DNA from: Pseudomonas putida
GTDB lineage: Bacteria > Pseudomonadota > Gammaproteobacteria > Pseudomonadales > Pseudomonadaceae
DNA: 64,000 nucleotides
NCBI RefSeq assembly: GCF_002741075.1
Contig: NZ_CP016634.1
Location: 2,960,501 to 3,024,500 of the forward strand
Direction of reading: 5' to 3'
Of this stretch, positions 51,451-59,988 are shown in pieces (position 1 is the stretch's first letter; the number at the start of each line of letters is the position of its first letter). The translations under genes were made by a program, and so were the position numbers. The notes under the pieces are model-generated. The model saw nothing but the letters and a program-made list of their open reading frames with translations, was not told the origin of the DNA and made no database searches.

Positions 51451-53130
51451 ATGACATCAGACACTCCACCGATTGCCGCGCAAGGCGTGGCCACCCTGCC
51501 CGACGAGGCATGGGCGCAAGCCCGGCACCGGACGGAAATCATCGGGCCACTGGCAGCGCTTGAGGTGGTCGGGCATGAAGCCGCCGATGAGGCAGCCCAA
51601 GCGCTGGGCCTGTCCCGGCGACAGGTATATGTCCTGATCCGTCGCGCCCGGCAGGGTACTGGCCTGGTAACAGACCTGACGCCCGGCCGATCCGGCGGCG
51701 GCAAAGGCAAGGGGCGCTTGCCGGAACCGGTCGAGCGCATCATCCGCGAGCTGCTGCAAAAGCGCTTCCTGACCAAGCAGAAACGCAGCCTGGCGGCGTT
51801 CCACCGCGAAGTCGCGCAGGCGTGCAAAACCCAGAAGCTGCCGGTGCCGGCGCGCAACACCGTGGCCCAGCGGATTGCCGGACTACACCCGGCGAAAATA
51901 GCCCGCAGCCGGGGCGGGCAGGACGCTGCCCGTCCCTTGCAAGGCGCGGGTGGCATTCCGCCCGAAGTCACCATGCCGCTGGAACAGGTGCAGATCGACC
52001 ACACCGTCATCGACCTGATCGTGGTCGACGAGCGCGACCGGCAACCGATTGGCCGCCCATATTTGACCCTCGCCATCGACGTGTTCACGCGCTGCGTACT
52101 CGGCATGGTGGTCACGCTGGAAGCGCCGTCCGCCGTCTCGGTCGGCCTATGCCTCGCGCATGCCGCCTGCGACAAGCGGCCCTGGCTGGAAGGGCTGAAT
52201 GTGGAAATGGACTGGCCGATGAGCGGCAAGCCCAGGCTGCTCTATCTGGACAACGCGGCCGAGTTCAAAAGCGAAGCGCTGCGCCGTGGCTGCGAACAGC
52301 ATGGCATCCGGCTGGACTATCGCCCACCAGGCCAGCCGCACTACGGCGGCATCGTGGAACGGATCATCGGCACGGCGATGCAGATGATCCACGACGAATT
52401 ACCGGGGACGACCTTCTCCAATCCCGGCCAGCGCGGCGAGTACGATTCCGAGAAGATGGCCACCCTGACGCTGCGCGAGCTGGAGCGCTGGCTCGCGTTG
52501 GCGGTAGGCACCTATCACGGCTCCGTGCACAACGGCCTGCTCCAGCCGCCGGCCGCGCGCTGGGCCGAGGCCGTGGAGCGCGTTGGCGTCCCGGCCGTCG
52601 TTACCCGCCCCACCGCGTTTTTGGTCGATTTCCTGCCGGTGATCCGCCGCACCCTGACCCGCACCGGCTTTGTCATCGACCACATCCACTACTACGCCGA
52701 CGCCCTCAAGCCGTGGATTGCCCGGCGCGAGCGCTTGCCCGCCTTCCTGATCCGGCGCGATCCGCGCGACATCAGCCGCATCTGGGTACTGGAACCGGAA
52801 GGTCAGCACTATCTGGAGATCCACTACCGCACCTTGTCCCATCCGGCCGTCACCCTCTGGGAACAACGCCAGGCGCTGGCCAAATTGCGTCAGCTCGGGC
52901 GCGAGCAGGTGGACGAGTCGGCGCTGTTCCGCATGATCGGGCAGATGCGCGAGATCGTGACCACCGCCCAGAAGGCCACGCGCAAGGCGCGGCGCGACGC
53001 TGATCGCCGCCAGCACCTCAAGACGTCGGAGCCACCGGCCAAGCCCATACCGCCGGATGTGGACATGGCTGACCCGCAGGCAGACAACCTGCCGCCGGCC
53101 AAACCGTTCGATCAGATCGAGGAGTGGTAG
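51451..53130 (+). CDS. tniA: Tn402/Tn5053 transposase TniA
   Basis: A 559-residue DDE transposase with N-terminal helix-turn-helix (DEAAQALGLSRRQVYVLIRR) and an integrase core: D in QVQIDHTVIDLIVVD, D in LLYLDNAAEFKSEAL and E in HYGGIVERIIGTAMQM. The C-terminal Mu-C-like region ends ADNLPPAKPFDQIEEW. The protein is nearly identical in recollection to TniA of Tn5053/Tn402. The ATG at 51451 gives MTSDTPPIAAQGVATLPDEA. tniB follows two bases later. Confidence 0.96.
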   Translation: MTSDTPPIAAQGVATLPDEAWAQARHRTEIIGPLAALEVVGHEAADEAAQALGLSRRQVYVLIRRARQGTGLVTDLTPGRSGGGKGKGRLPEPVERIIRELLQKRFLTKQKRSLAAFHREVAQACKTQKLPVPARNTVAQRIAGLHPAKIARSRGGQDAARPLQGAGGIPPEVTMPLEQVQIDHTVIDLIVVDERDRQPIGRPYLTLAIDVFTRCVLGMVVTLEAPSAVSVGLCLAHAACDKRPWLEGLNVEMDWPMSGKPRLLYLDNAAEFKSEALRRGCEQHGIRLDYRPPGQPHYGGIVERIIGTAMQMIHDELPGTTFSNPGQRGEYDSEKMATLTLRELERWLALAVGTYHGSVHNGLLQPPAARWAEAVERVGVPAVVTRPTAFLVDFLPVIRRTLTRTGFVIDHIHYYADALKPWIARRERLPAFLIRRDPRDISRIWVLEPEGQHYLEIHYRTLSHPAVTLWEQRQALAKLRQLGREQVDESALFRMIGQMREIVTTAQKATRKARRDADRRQHLKTSEPPAKPIPPDVDMADPQADNLPPAKPFDQIEEW

Positions 53131-53132
53131 CC

Positions 53133-54041
53133 GTGGACGAATATCCCGTCATTGACCTGTCCCACCTGCTGCCAGCGGCACAGGGTTTGGCCAGGCTGCC
53201 GGCAGACGAGCGCATCCAGCGCATTCGCGCCGACCGCTGGATCGGCTACCCGCGCGCGGTCGAGGCGCTGAACCGGCTGGAAACTCTGTATGCGTGGCCG
53301 AACAAGCAACGCATGCCAAACCTGCTGCTGGTCGGCCCCACCAACAACGGCAAGTCGATGATCGTCGAGAAATTCCGGCGGGCGCACCCGGTCGGCACCG
53401 ACGCTGACCAAGAACATATCCCGGTGCTGGTCGTGCAGATGCCGTCAGAGCCATCGGTGATCCGCTTCTATGTCGCGCTGCTGGCTGCGATGGGCGCGCC
53501 GCTGCGCCCGCGCCCACGGCTGCCGGAAATGGAGCAACTGGCGCTGGCCCTGCTGCGCAAGGTCGGCGTGCGCATGCTGGTGATCGACGAACTGCACAAT
53601 GTACTGGCTGGCAACAGCGTTAACCGGCGCGAGTTCCTCAACCTGCTGCGCTTCCTCGGCAACGAGCTGCGTATCCCCCTGGTCGGGGTCGGCACGCGCG
53701 AGGCGTACCTGGCCATCCGTTCGGACGATCAGTTGGAAAACCGCTTCGAGCCGATGCTGCTGCCGCCGTGGGAGGCCAATGAGGACTGCTGCTCGCTGCT
53801 GGCCAGCTTCGCGGCGTCACTCCCGCTACGGCGGCCATCCCCGATTGCCACGCTGGACATGGCCCGCTACCTGCTCACCCGGAGCGAAGGCACCATCGGC
53901 GAGCTTGCACATCTGCTGGTGGCGGCGGCCGTCGCCGCCGTGGAGAGTGGCGAGGAAGCGATCAACCACCGCACGCTCAGCATGGCCGACTACATCGGCC
54001 CCAGTGAGCGGCGGCGACAGTTCGAGCGGGAACTGATGTGA
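53133..54041 (+). CDS. tniB: Transposition ATPase TniB
   Basis: A 302-residue AAA+ ATPase that selects targets and activates TniA. Walker A is LVGPTNNGKSMIVEKF (about residue 67) and Walker B MLVIDELHNVLAGNS. The GTG at 53133 (MDEYPVIDLSHLLPAA) matches the family start. Its last codon overlaps the GTG of tniQ, so the genes are coupled. Confidence 0.96.
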   Translation: MDEYPVIDLSHLLPAAQGLARLPADERIQRIRADRWIGYPRAVEALNRLETLYAWPNKQRMPNLLLVGPTNNGKSMIVEKFRRAHPVGTDADQEHIPVLVVQMPSEPSVIRFYVALLAAMGAPLRPRPRLPEMEQLALALLRKVGVRMLVIDELHNVLAGNSVNRREFLNLLRFLGNELRIPLVGVGTREAYLAIRSDDQLENRFEPMLLPPWEANEDCCSLLASFAASLPLRRPSPIATLDMARYLLTRSEGTIGELAHLLVAAAVAAVESGEEAINHRTLSMADYIGPSERRRQFERELM

Positions 54042-55255
54042 AGTCCGCGCCGCGCTGGCCGCTGCATCCGGCACCCAAGGAAGGCGAAGCCCTGTCCTCA
54101 TGGCTCAACCGGGTCGCCGCCTGCTACCAGATGGACGTGCACGAGCTGCTGGCCCACGATCTTGGTCACAGCCAACTTGATGACCTGGATACCGCACCAT
54201 CCTTGTCGTTGCTGACGGCGCTCTGCCAGCGCAGTGGCGTCGAGCTGGAGCGGTTGCGCAGCATGAGTCTTGCAGGCTGGGTGCCGTGGCTGCTCGACAG
54301 TCTCGACGATTCGGTACCAGCAGCCTTGGAAACCTATACATTCCAATGCGCGGTGCTCCTGCCCAAGCGCACCCGCAAGGTGCGGTCCATCACTCGCTGG
54401 CGTGCCTGGCTACCGAGCCAGACGATTCGCCGGGCGTGTCCGCAGTGTCTGAACGATCCAACGAATCAAGCTGTGCTACTCGTCTGGCAGCTCCCCTTGA
54501 TGCTGAGCTGCCCGCAGCATGGCTGCTGGCTGGAGTCCTACTGGGGCATGCCCGGCCGGTATCTTCAGTGGGAAATCGCCGATGCTGCGCCGCGCCCTGC
54601 CGATGACGCAATCGCCTGCATGGACCGGCGCACCTGGCAGGCGCTGACGACGGGTTTTGTGGAGCTGCCGCGTCGGCGTGTCCACGCCGGCTTGTGGTTC
54701 CGGCTGCTGCGCACCCTGCTTGATGAGCTGAACACGCCGCTCTCGCACTGCGGCAGTTGCTCGGCGAGCATCCGCCATGTCTGGGAGCGCTGCGGCCATC
54801 CGCTGCGCGCCGGGCAGAGTCTGTGGCGTCCCTACGAGATTCTGGCCCCGGCGGTGCAGTGGCAGATGCTGGAGGCGGCGGCCACCGCCATCACGCTGAT
54901 CGAGTCAAAGGCGCTGATCCCGCGCGGGGAACAGGCCGCGCTGTTTCAGACGGAGCCGCACACTGGTTTCACCAACGGCCTGCCGGCGAAGGTGCCGAAG
55001 CCGGAACCCATCAACCACTGGCAACGAGCAGCCCAGGCCATCGATGAGGCCATCATTGAAGCGCGACACAACCCGGAGACGGCCCGCTTGCTGTTCACAC
55101 TGGCGTCCTACGGGCGACGCGACCCCGAATCCCTGGAACGTTTGCGCACCACGTTCACCAAGGAGGGCATCCCGCCGGAGTTTTTGTCACATTACGAGCC
55201 TGAATGGCCGTTTGCAGGTCTTAGACTAAATGACGGGTTAAGTGACAGTTTTTGA
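54038..55255 (+). CDS. tniQ: Transposition protein TniQ
   Basis: A 405-residue zinc-binding targeting protein. The N-terminal TniQ domain (EGEALSSWLNRVAACYQMDV) is followed by zinc-finger cysteines (RRACPQCLND, LSCPQHGCWLE, SHCGSCSASIRHVWERCGHP). TniQ homologues link target recognition to the transposase and were recruited by CRISPR-associated Tn7-like systems. GTG start overlapping tniB. No Cas genes are present here. Confidence 0.95.
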   Translation: MKSAPRWPLHPAPKEGEALSSWLNRVAACYQMDVHELLAHDLGHSQLDDLDTAPSLSLLTALCQRSGVELERLRSMSLAGWVPWLLDSLDDSVPAALETYTFQCAVLLPKRTRKVRSITRWRAWLPSQTIRRACPQCLNDPTNQAVLLVWQLPLMLSCPQHGCWLESYWGMPGRYLQWEIADAAPRPADDAIACMDRRTWQALTTGFVELPRRRVHAGLWFRLLRTLLDELNTPLSHCGSCSASIRHVWERCGHPLRAGQSLWRPYEILAPAVQWQMLEAAATAITLIESKALIPRGEQAALFQTEPHTGFTNGLPAKVPKPEPINHWQRAAQAIDEAIIEARHNPETARLLFTLASYGRRDPESLERLRTTFTKEGIPPEFLSHYEPEWPFAGLRLNDGLSDSF

Positions 55256-55279
55256 CGGCGAGAACTTTCTGGCTCACAC

Positions 55280-55307
55280 TGTCACATAATCGAACGTATT
55301 TGTGACA
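55280..55307. other. res site of the Tn402-like element (subsite I)
   Basis: TGTCACA-N14-TGTGACA, a 28-base dyad directly before tniR, where cointegrates are resolved. Related TGACAG and TGACGG half-sites lie just upstream (55240-55262), giving the multi-subsite layout of a serine-resolvase res. Confidence 0.75.
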
Positions 55308-55318
55308 ATGGGGGCGGT

Positions 55319-55936
55319 ATGCTGATCGGCTACATGCGGGTATCGAAGGCAGACGGCTCCCAGACAATTACTCTGCAACAAGATGCTTTGATTGCTGCCG
55401 GAGTGGCAGCTGCACATCTGTATGAGGACATGGCTTCGGGACGGAAAGATGATCGGCCCGGATTGGCCGCGTGTCTGAAGGCCCTGCGTGAAGGCGATAC
55501 CTTGGTGGTTTGGAAGCTCGATCGACTAGGGCGTAACCTTCGCCACTTAATTAACACTGTCCACGACCTTACCGCGCGTAGCGTAGGACTGAAGGTGCTT
55601 ACCGGCCACGGTGCGGCCATCGACACTACTACTGCGGCGGGAAAGCTGGTGTTCGGGATTTTCGCGGCACTGGCAGAGTTCGAGCGGGAGTTGATTTCTG
55701 AGCGGACGGTCGCCGGGCTCGTCTCGGCGCGTGCTCGCGGCAGGAAAGGGGGGCGCCCGTTCAAGATGACCGCTGCCAAACTACGCCTAGCGATGGCGGC
55801 CATGGGACAGCCGGAAACCAAGGTGTCGGATTTGTGTGAAGAGCTGGATATTACCCGTCAGACGCTCTATCGACATGTCTCGCCCAAGGGCGAGCTGCGG
55901 CGTGACGGAGCGAAACTACTGGAGAGAGCCCAATGA
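55319..55936 (+). CDS. tniR: Serine resolvase TniR
   Basis: A 205-residue serine recombinase. The nucleophile is S9 in GYMRVSKADG; KLDRLGRNLRHL and AALAEFERELISERT are family blocks; the C-terminal helix-turn-helix is VSDLCEELDITRQTLYRHV. It resolves cointegrates at the adjacent res site. Similar to TniR of Tn5053, with more differences than tniA or tniB. Confidence 0.93.
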   Translation: MLIGYMRVSKADGSQTITLQQDALIAAGVAAAHLYEDMASGRKDDRPGLAACLKALREGDTLVVWKLDRLGRNLRHLINTVHDLTARSVGLKVLTGHGAAIDTTTAAGKLVFGIFAALAEFERELISERTVAGLVSARARGRKGGRPFKMTAAKLRLAMAAMGQPETKVSDLCEELDITRQTLYRHVSPKGELRRDGAKLLERAQ

Positions 55937-55944
55937 GTTGCTCA

Positions 55945-56156
55945 GAATCCTGATTCTCAAGAGTATGACGCCCGATCAGAACGGGGTAGTTCATCTTGCC
56001 TTGATTCTTCAAGGAGAACTGCTCGTTATAGATCTGGTCTCCAATGCAAATAGTCATCTGCACCACCGGTTGGTGCTCGGCGCCACCGGCACCCCGGACT
56101 TTTAAATTACGCTCAACCTTATGCTCGAACGGACAAGTTGTTTTACCTTCTGTCCA
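55945..56156 (-). pseudogene. Scrap of a RimB-like aspartyl/zinc protease gene
   Basis: Reads WTEGKTTCPFEHKVERNLKV, RGAGGAEHQPVVQMTICIG and FSLKNQGKMNYPVLIGRHTL in one frame, then loses similarity at the tniR border. These match the C-terminal half of retropepsin-like proteins annotated as ATP-dependent zinc protease/RimK-associated. No start and no proper end, so it is inert cargo left by rearrangement. Confidence 0.65.
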
Positions 56157-56169
56157 TTATGGTTCACCC

Positions 56170-56275
56170 TCAGTCACGCAAGCGGCTGAACACATAGCCG
56201 TGATCTTTTTGTGAGGTATGGCAGGCAAAGCAGGCGGTTGTCGCGTTGGTCCTCACGACGCGATTGCCGTCGATG
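56170..56275 (-). pseudogene. C-terminal scrap of a cytochrome P460-like gene
   Basis: Reads GNRVVRTNATTACFACHTSQ, then KDHGYVFSRLRD and a stop. The CFACH haem-attachment motif and the KDHxYVFS ending are those of cytochrome P460 proteins. Only about 35 codons remain, directly after the HD-GYP stop codon. Confidence 0.6.
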
Positions 56276-56276
56276 T

Positions 56277-57521
56277 TTAATCGAAATGCGACCTCTTGCT
56301 GGCGGGGAGGCCCGACCATAGCTCCTCGATGTTCTTGAAACCCCAGTCGCTAGCCGACTCGCGGCCGACGATCTTGTCACGACCGGCCAGTTTGCTAAGA
56401 TCAACCAGTTCCTGGGCAATGGGCATTTTCGTGCGGGTCGAGAAGAACACCTTGACCATGGGTGTCAGCAGTGAACTCTTGTGCTGCTCCATGATGACGC
56501 CGAGACGCCCACTTTCTAAGCGCACCAAGGCGCCAACCGGGTAGATGCCCACCGACTTGACGAAGGCCTGGAACACCTGGTCGTCGAAGTGTCCCTTCCA
56601 TTCAGCCATCTTGCGAATCGCTATGGCGGGATCCCAGCCCCTCTTGTAGGGGCGCTCCGACGTGATCGCGTCATACACGTCACACACCGCGCCCATGCGC
56701 GCGAACAGACTGATTTGCTCACCGACCAGGCGATAGGGGTAGCCGGAGCCATCGACCTTCTCATGATGGTGCAGGCAAACGTCGAGCGTGAGCGCGCTGA
56801 CCTGGCGGCTTTTCAGCAACATCCTGCCGCCCGCTCTGGGATGGCTGCGCATGATGCTGAACTCGGCGTCGGTCAGTTTGTCAGGCTTATTGAGGATCGC
56901 ATCCGGTATGGACACCTTGCCGATGTCGTGCAGGAGGCCGGCCAAGCCTGCCTCCCGGACTTGGTCGGCCGACAGGCCAAGCTGGCGGGCCAGGGCAATC
57001 ATCAATGCACACACCGCCACAGAGTGCATGTAGGTGTATTCGGCGGAAGTCTTCAGACGTGCCAGGCTGATTAAGGCATTGGGGTGACGCAGTACCGAGT
57101 CGGAAACTTCCTCCACCAGCGCCGCGACGTGCTCCAAGTTGATAGCTTGGCCCATGCGCGCCTCGTTGAACATCTCGACAATGGCGACTTTGGAGCGGGC
57201 GCAGAGCTTGAGGGCACGTGACAGCTCTTCAGTCATCCCGGCTAGAGGCGGCAGCGCCGTGTTGTCCACGGCTAGCAATCGGGCTTCGGTTTCAACCTCA
57301 ACTTCTTCGAGCGTATTGCTTGCCTGGCCTTGGGCAGTGTCCTGCCCCTTGCTGGTGTCGATCCATAGCGTCGTCACATTGGATTTGAGGATGCGCTGTC
57401 GATCGTGCTCGCTATGGAGCAACCAACGCGCTCTCCAGAAAGGGTGGTCCATCCATGAACCACAAAGCTCATGGATGTACATGCCGAGGCGGACCTCGGT
57501 AACCGCGATACGTTTCAGCAC
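56277..57521 (-). CDS. HD-GYP c-di-GMP phosphodiesterase with DUF3391
   Basis: A 414-residue protein. An N-terminal DUF3391 domain (LKRIAVTEVRLGMYIHELCG, residues 2-20 onward) is followed by an HD-GYP domain: HD at 198-199 (LLHDIGKVSIPD), the HHEKVDGSGYP signature at 252-262, and later ARMGAVCDVYDAITSERPYK. All metal ligands appear present, so it should degrade c-di-GMP to pGpG or GMP. The GTG at 57521 is chosen because GGGGAG lies nine bases upstream. It is cargo of the Tn402-like transposon, in the same direction as the PAS-MCP gene upstream, 74 bases apart, probably one operon. Confidence 0.88.
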   Translation of the reverse strand: MLKRIAVTEVRLGMYIHELCGSWMDHPFWRARWLLHSEHDRQRILKSNVTTLWIDTSKGQDTAQGQASNTLEEVEVETEARLLAVDNTALPPLAGMTEELSRALKLCARSKVAIVEMFNEARMGQAINLEHVAALVEEVSDSVLRHPNALISLARLKTSAEYTYMHSVAVCALMIALARQLGLSADQVREAGLAGLLHDIGKVSIPDAILNKPDKLTDAEFSIMRSHPRAGGRMLLKSRQVSALTLDVCLHHHEKVDGSGYPYRLVGEQISLFARMGAVCDVYDAITSERPYKRGWDPAIAIRKMAEWKGHFDDQVFQAFVKSVGIYPVGALVRLESGRLGVIMEQHKSSLLTPMVKVFFSTRTKMPIAQELVDLSKLAGRDKIVGRESASDWGFKNIEELWSGLPASKRSHFD

Positions 57522-57595
57522 GATGAAGATCTCCCCATAGGATTTGACCACACGTCTGTTATGCGCAGTGCCGATGATCCGGCTGTTCGTGAGTT

Positions 57596-58918
57596 CTACC
57601 GGGTATGACCATGCTCCTTGGCCAGCATACTCACCGCCTGCACCGCATTGCTGGCACCGTCGCTAATTTGCTGGATCACCGCGCCCGCCTGATCCGCCAG
57701 GTCGACGCCTTTAGTGGCCCGGTCACGGGTGCCTTCCATGCTCTTGATGGCTAGCTGTGTTTCGTTCTGGATCATGCCAATCATCCCGGAAATCTCCGCC
57801 GTCGAGCCACTGGTGCGTGCGGCCAACTGACGGACTTCATCGGCCACCACCGCAAAGCCGCGACCTTGTTCACCCGCTCGAGCGGCTTCGATAGCAGCGT
57901 TCAAAGCCAACAGGTTGGTCTGATCGGCAATTCCGCGGATGGTGTTGACGATGGTGGTGATCTGCTCGGAGCGTTCGCCAAGTTTGGTGATGAGGGCTGA
58001 CGAACCTTCGATATTCGAGGCAATCTCCCGCATTTCACTCGCTGCTTGTTGGATCACCGTGGAGCCATGTTCAGCCGCTTGGCGTGTCTCGACCGAGATG
58101 TGATACGCCTCGCTAGCGCTCTGAGCGTCCTGCGCATGCTTCTCCATCTTGGCGGTGATGTCTGTAGCAAACTTCACCACTTTGCATAACCGTCCGCTAG
58201 CGTCATACACCGGGTTGTAGTTAGCTTCCAGCCACAAGGTTTGCCCGCGCTTGCCTACCCGTTCGAATTGCCCACTGAAAAACTCGCCCTGATTCAGGCG
58301 TCGCCAGAAGTCCTGGTACTCGCTGCCGTTGGCCAGTGCTGGACGGCAGAACAGTTTGTGATGTTTGCCCTTGAGTTCGGCCAGACTGTAACCGACCACA
58401 TCCAAGAAGTTCTGGTTGGCGTCAATAATGCTGCCGTCCAGATTGAACTCGATGATGGCCATGGACCGGTCTATGGCCTGCAACTTATTTTTGGCTTCAC
58501 TCTCCTGTTGTACCCACAAGGTGACGTCAAGGGCATACTTAACCACCTTCACCACGTTACCAAGCTCGTCCTTGACCGGGTTATAGCTGGCTTCCAGCCA
58601 GATCGTCTGGCCATTGCCGGCAATTCGCTCGAAGGTGCCCGACTCGAACTGGCCGGCGTTGAGACGGGACCATAATTGTGAGTACTCGCCACTGCGGGCA
58701 TAGGCAGGCGTGCAGAATTGGCGGTGCGGCTGGCCGAGCACTTGCTCCAGGCGATAGCCCATGGTCTTTAAAAAGTTGTCGTTGGCCCGGAGGACGATGC
58801 CATTGAGGTCGAATTCGACTACCGCCATGGAGCGGTTGATGGCTTCGAGCAGACTGGCTTGCTGGGCGATGGTTTGTTGCAGGGCGCTGATATTTTTTTT
58901 ATTAGAATTGAATAGCAC
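57596..58918 (-). CDS. BdlA/Aer-like soluble PAS-PAS-MCP chemoreceptor
   Basis: A 440-residue protein without membrane helices. PAS domain 1 (about residues 30-140: [20 protein letters not shown]), PAS domain 2 (about 150-265: [20 protein letters not shown]), then a short MCP signalling domain with the conserved hairpin [20 protein letters not shown] followed by [17 protein letters not shown]. This order and size match P. aeruginosa BdlA, which triggers biofilm dispersion by lowering c-di-GMP. The start is uncertain: a GTG at 58918 ([15 protein letters not shown]) fits the family; an earlier reading frame start exists at 58984. The HD-GYP gene follows. Upstream, 58919-59310 shows no gene. Confidence 0.85.
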   Translation of the reverse strand: MLFNSNKKNISALQQTIAQQASLLEAINRSMAVVEFDLNGIVLRANDNFLKTMGYRLEQVLGQPHRQFCTPAYARSGEYSQLWSRLNAGQFESGTFERIAGNGQTIWLEASYNPVKDELGNVVKVVKYALDVTLWVQQESEAKNKLQAIDRSMAIIEFNLDGSIIDANQNFLDVVGYSLAELKGKHHKLFCRPALANGSEYQDFWRRLNQGEFFSGQFERVGKRGQTLWLEANYNPVYDASGRLCKVVKFATDITAKMEKHAQDAQSASEAYHISVETRQAAEHGSTVIQQAASEMREIASNIEGSSALITKLGERSEQITTIVNTIRGIADQTNLLALNAAIEAARAGEQGRGFAVVADEVRQLAARTSGSTAEISGMIGMIQNETQLAIKSMEGTRDRATKGVDLADQAGAVIQQISDGASNAVQAVSMLAKEHGHTR

Positions 58919-59310
58919 GATGGCAATAGCTCTGAAGTGGAAACCGATGAAAGTCCGTCCATAGTGATCGCGCTTGCCAACCAAAAAACCTTGCTCATCG
59001 GTGTAAGCGGCTCAATGTCTCCGTCCATGGTTACCGTTGCAAGATGCTGAATGTTGGAAGTTTATGCAACGACTATTAGTGTCTATTTGCTACCACTCGT
59101 GTCCTGCAAGACGCTATTAGCATGAAATGTCCATCTGGCGGCATGCCATAGCTGTCAGTACCCCAGATTGACTAGCGTCAGGTTACTCATTTTCCTGACA
59201 CACCTTTGCCTACAAATTTGCGAGTGGTGGGGTGGGGCTCGGATGTACATGACCTATAGAGATCCTCTCGTGCCAGCCCATGAGTCCGCAACAGCGAGGG
59301 CTTCCTCAGT

Positions 59311-59359
59311 AGTGCAATCGACTTCTGACCTTAGGTGCAATCGACTTCTGAAAATGACA
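59311..59359. repeat. Inner terminus (IRi type) of the Tn402-like element
   Basis: Reversed, it reads TGTCATTTTCAGAAGTCGAT-TGCAC, then CTAAGG, then TCAGAAGTCGATTGCACT. This is the same two-repeat arrangement as the integron-side end of Tn402 elements. It ends 26 bases before the tnpR start. Confidence 0.85.
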
Positions 59360-59385
59360 AACCTGTTTTTGATGGTTATCCGCCT

Positions 59386-59988
59386 ATGTTGGTTGGCTAC
59401 ATGCGCGTGTCGTCGGACTCCGACCGCCAGAGCACGGACTTGCAGCGCGACGCGCTGCTCGCCGCCGGCGTCGATCCGCGTCACCTGTTTGAGGATCGTG
59501 CCTCTGGCGCGAAGGATGACCGTGCCGGCTTGGCGCGGGCGCTTGAGTTCGTTCGAGCCGGCGATGTGCTGGTGGTGTGGAAACTCGACCGGCTCGGTCG
59601 CTCGCTGTCGCACCTGCTCGCCATTGTGACTTCGCTCAAGGACAAGCGGGTGGCGTTCCGCTCGCTGACAGAGAACCTGGACACTACGACGCCCTCGGGC
59701 GAATTCCTGTTCCAGGTGTTCGGTGCGCTCGCGCAGTACGAGCGCGCCTTGATTCAGGAGCGCGTCGTCGCGGGCTTGGCCGCCGCACGCAAACGCGGCC
59801 GGATCGGCGGCCGGCCGCAGGCGATCACTGGTGAGAAGCTGGACGCCATCGTCGCCGCGCTCGATGGCGGCATGTCTAAGGCGGCGGTGTGCCGCAACTT
59901 CAATGTCAAGCGCACTACGTTGATCGAAACATTGACGCGAGCAGGTTGGCGTGGTGCGGGAAGGACGGTCGATGAGCAACAAGAATAA
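59386..59988 (+). CDS. tnpR: Tn3-family resolvase TnpR
   Basis: A 200-residue serine resolvase. Nucleophile S9 (GYMRVSSDSD); KLDRLGRSLSHLLAI and GALAQYERALIQERVVAGLA; C-terminal helix-turn-helix AAVCRNFNVKRTTLIETLTR. It overlaps the start of tnpA by 17 bases. Its res site should lie immediately upstream, where the Tn402-like element has inserted, so resolution and tnpR expression may be disturbed. Confidence 0.93.
   Translation: MLVGYMRVSSDSDRQSTDLQRDALLAAGVDPRHLFEDRASGAKDDRAGLARALEFVRAGDVLVVWKLDRLGRSLSHLLAIVTSLKDKRVAFRSLTENLDTTTPSGEFLFQVFGALAQYERALIQERVVAGLAAARKRGRIGGRPQAITGEKLDAIVAALDGGMSKAAVCRNFNVKRTTLIETLTRAGWRGAGRTVDEQQE

Larger units (their letters stand above)
51308..59359. mobile_element. 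Tn402/Tn5053-family transposon with chemosensory and c-di-GMP cargo, 8.05 kb
   Basis: Outer ends: TGTCGTTTTCAGAAGACGAC at 51308 and, reversed, TGTCATTTTCAGAAGTCGAT ending at 59359. Each has an internal 19-base-type repeat (51385-51403 and 59311-59328). The transposition set tniA-tniB-tniQ-res-tniR is intact. Cargo: scraps of a RimB-like and a cytochrome P460-like gene, an HD-GYP gene and a PAS-PAS-MCP gene. The expected 5-base target duplication is absent (GCAAC on the left, AACCT on the right), so one flank has been rearranged. Confidence 0.85.

Noticed and set aside
51822..53003. Plus-strand frame within tniA in another phase
   Set aside because: tniA in its own frame matches the known family across its full length.
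54038..55936. CRISPR-associated transposon suggested by tniQ
   Set aside because: tniQ is the ordinary Tn5053-type member; no cas genes or CRISPR repeats occur in the window.
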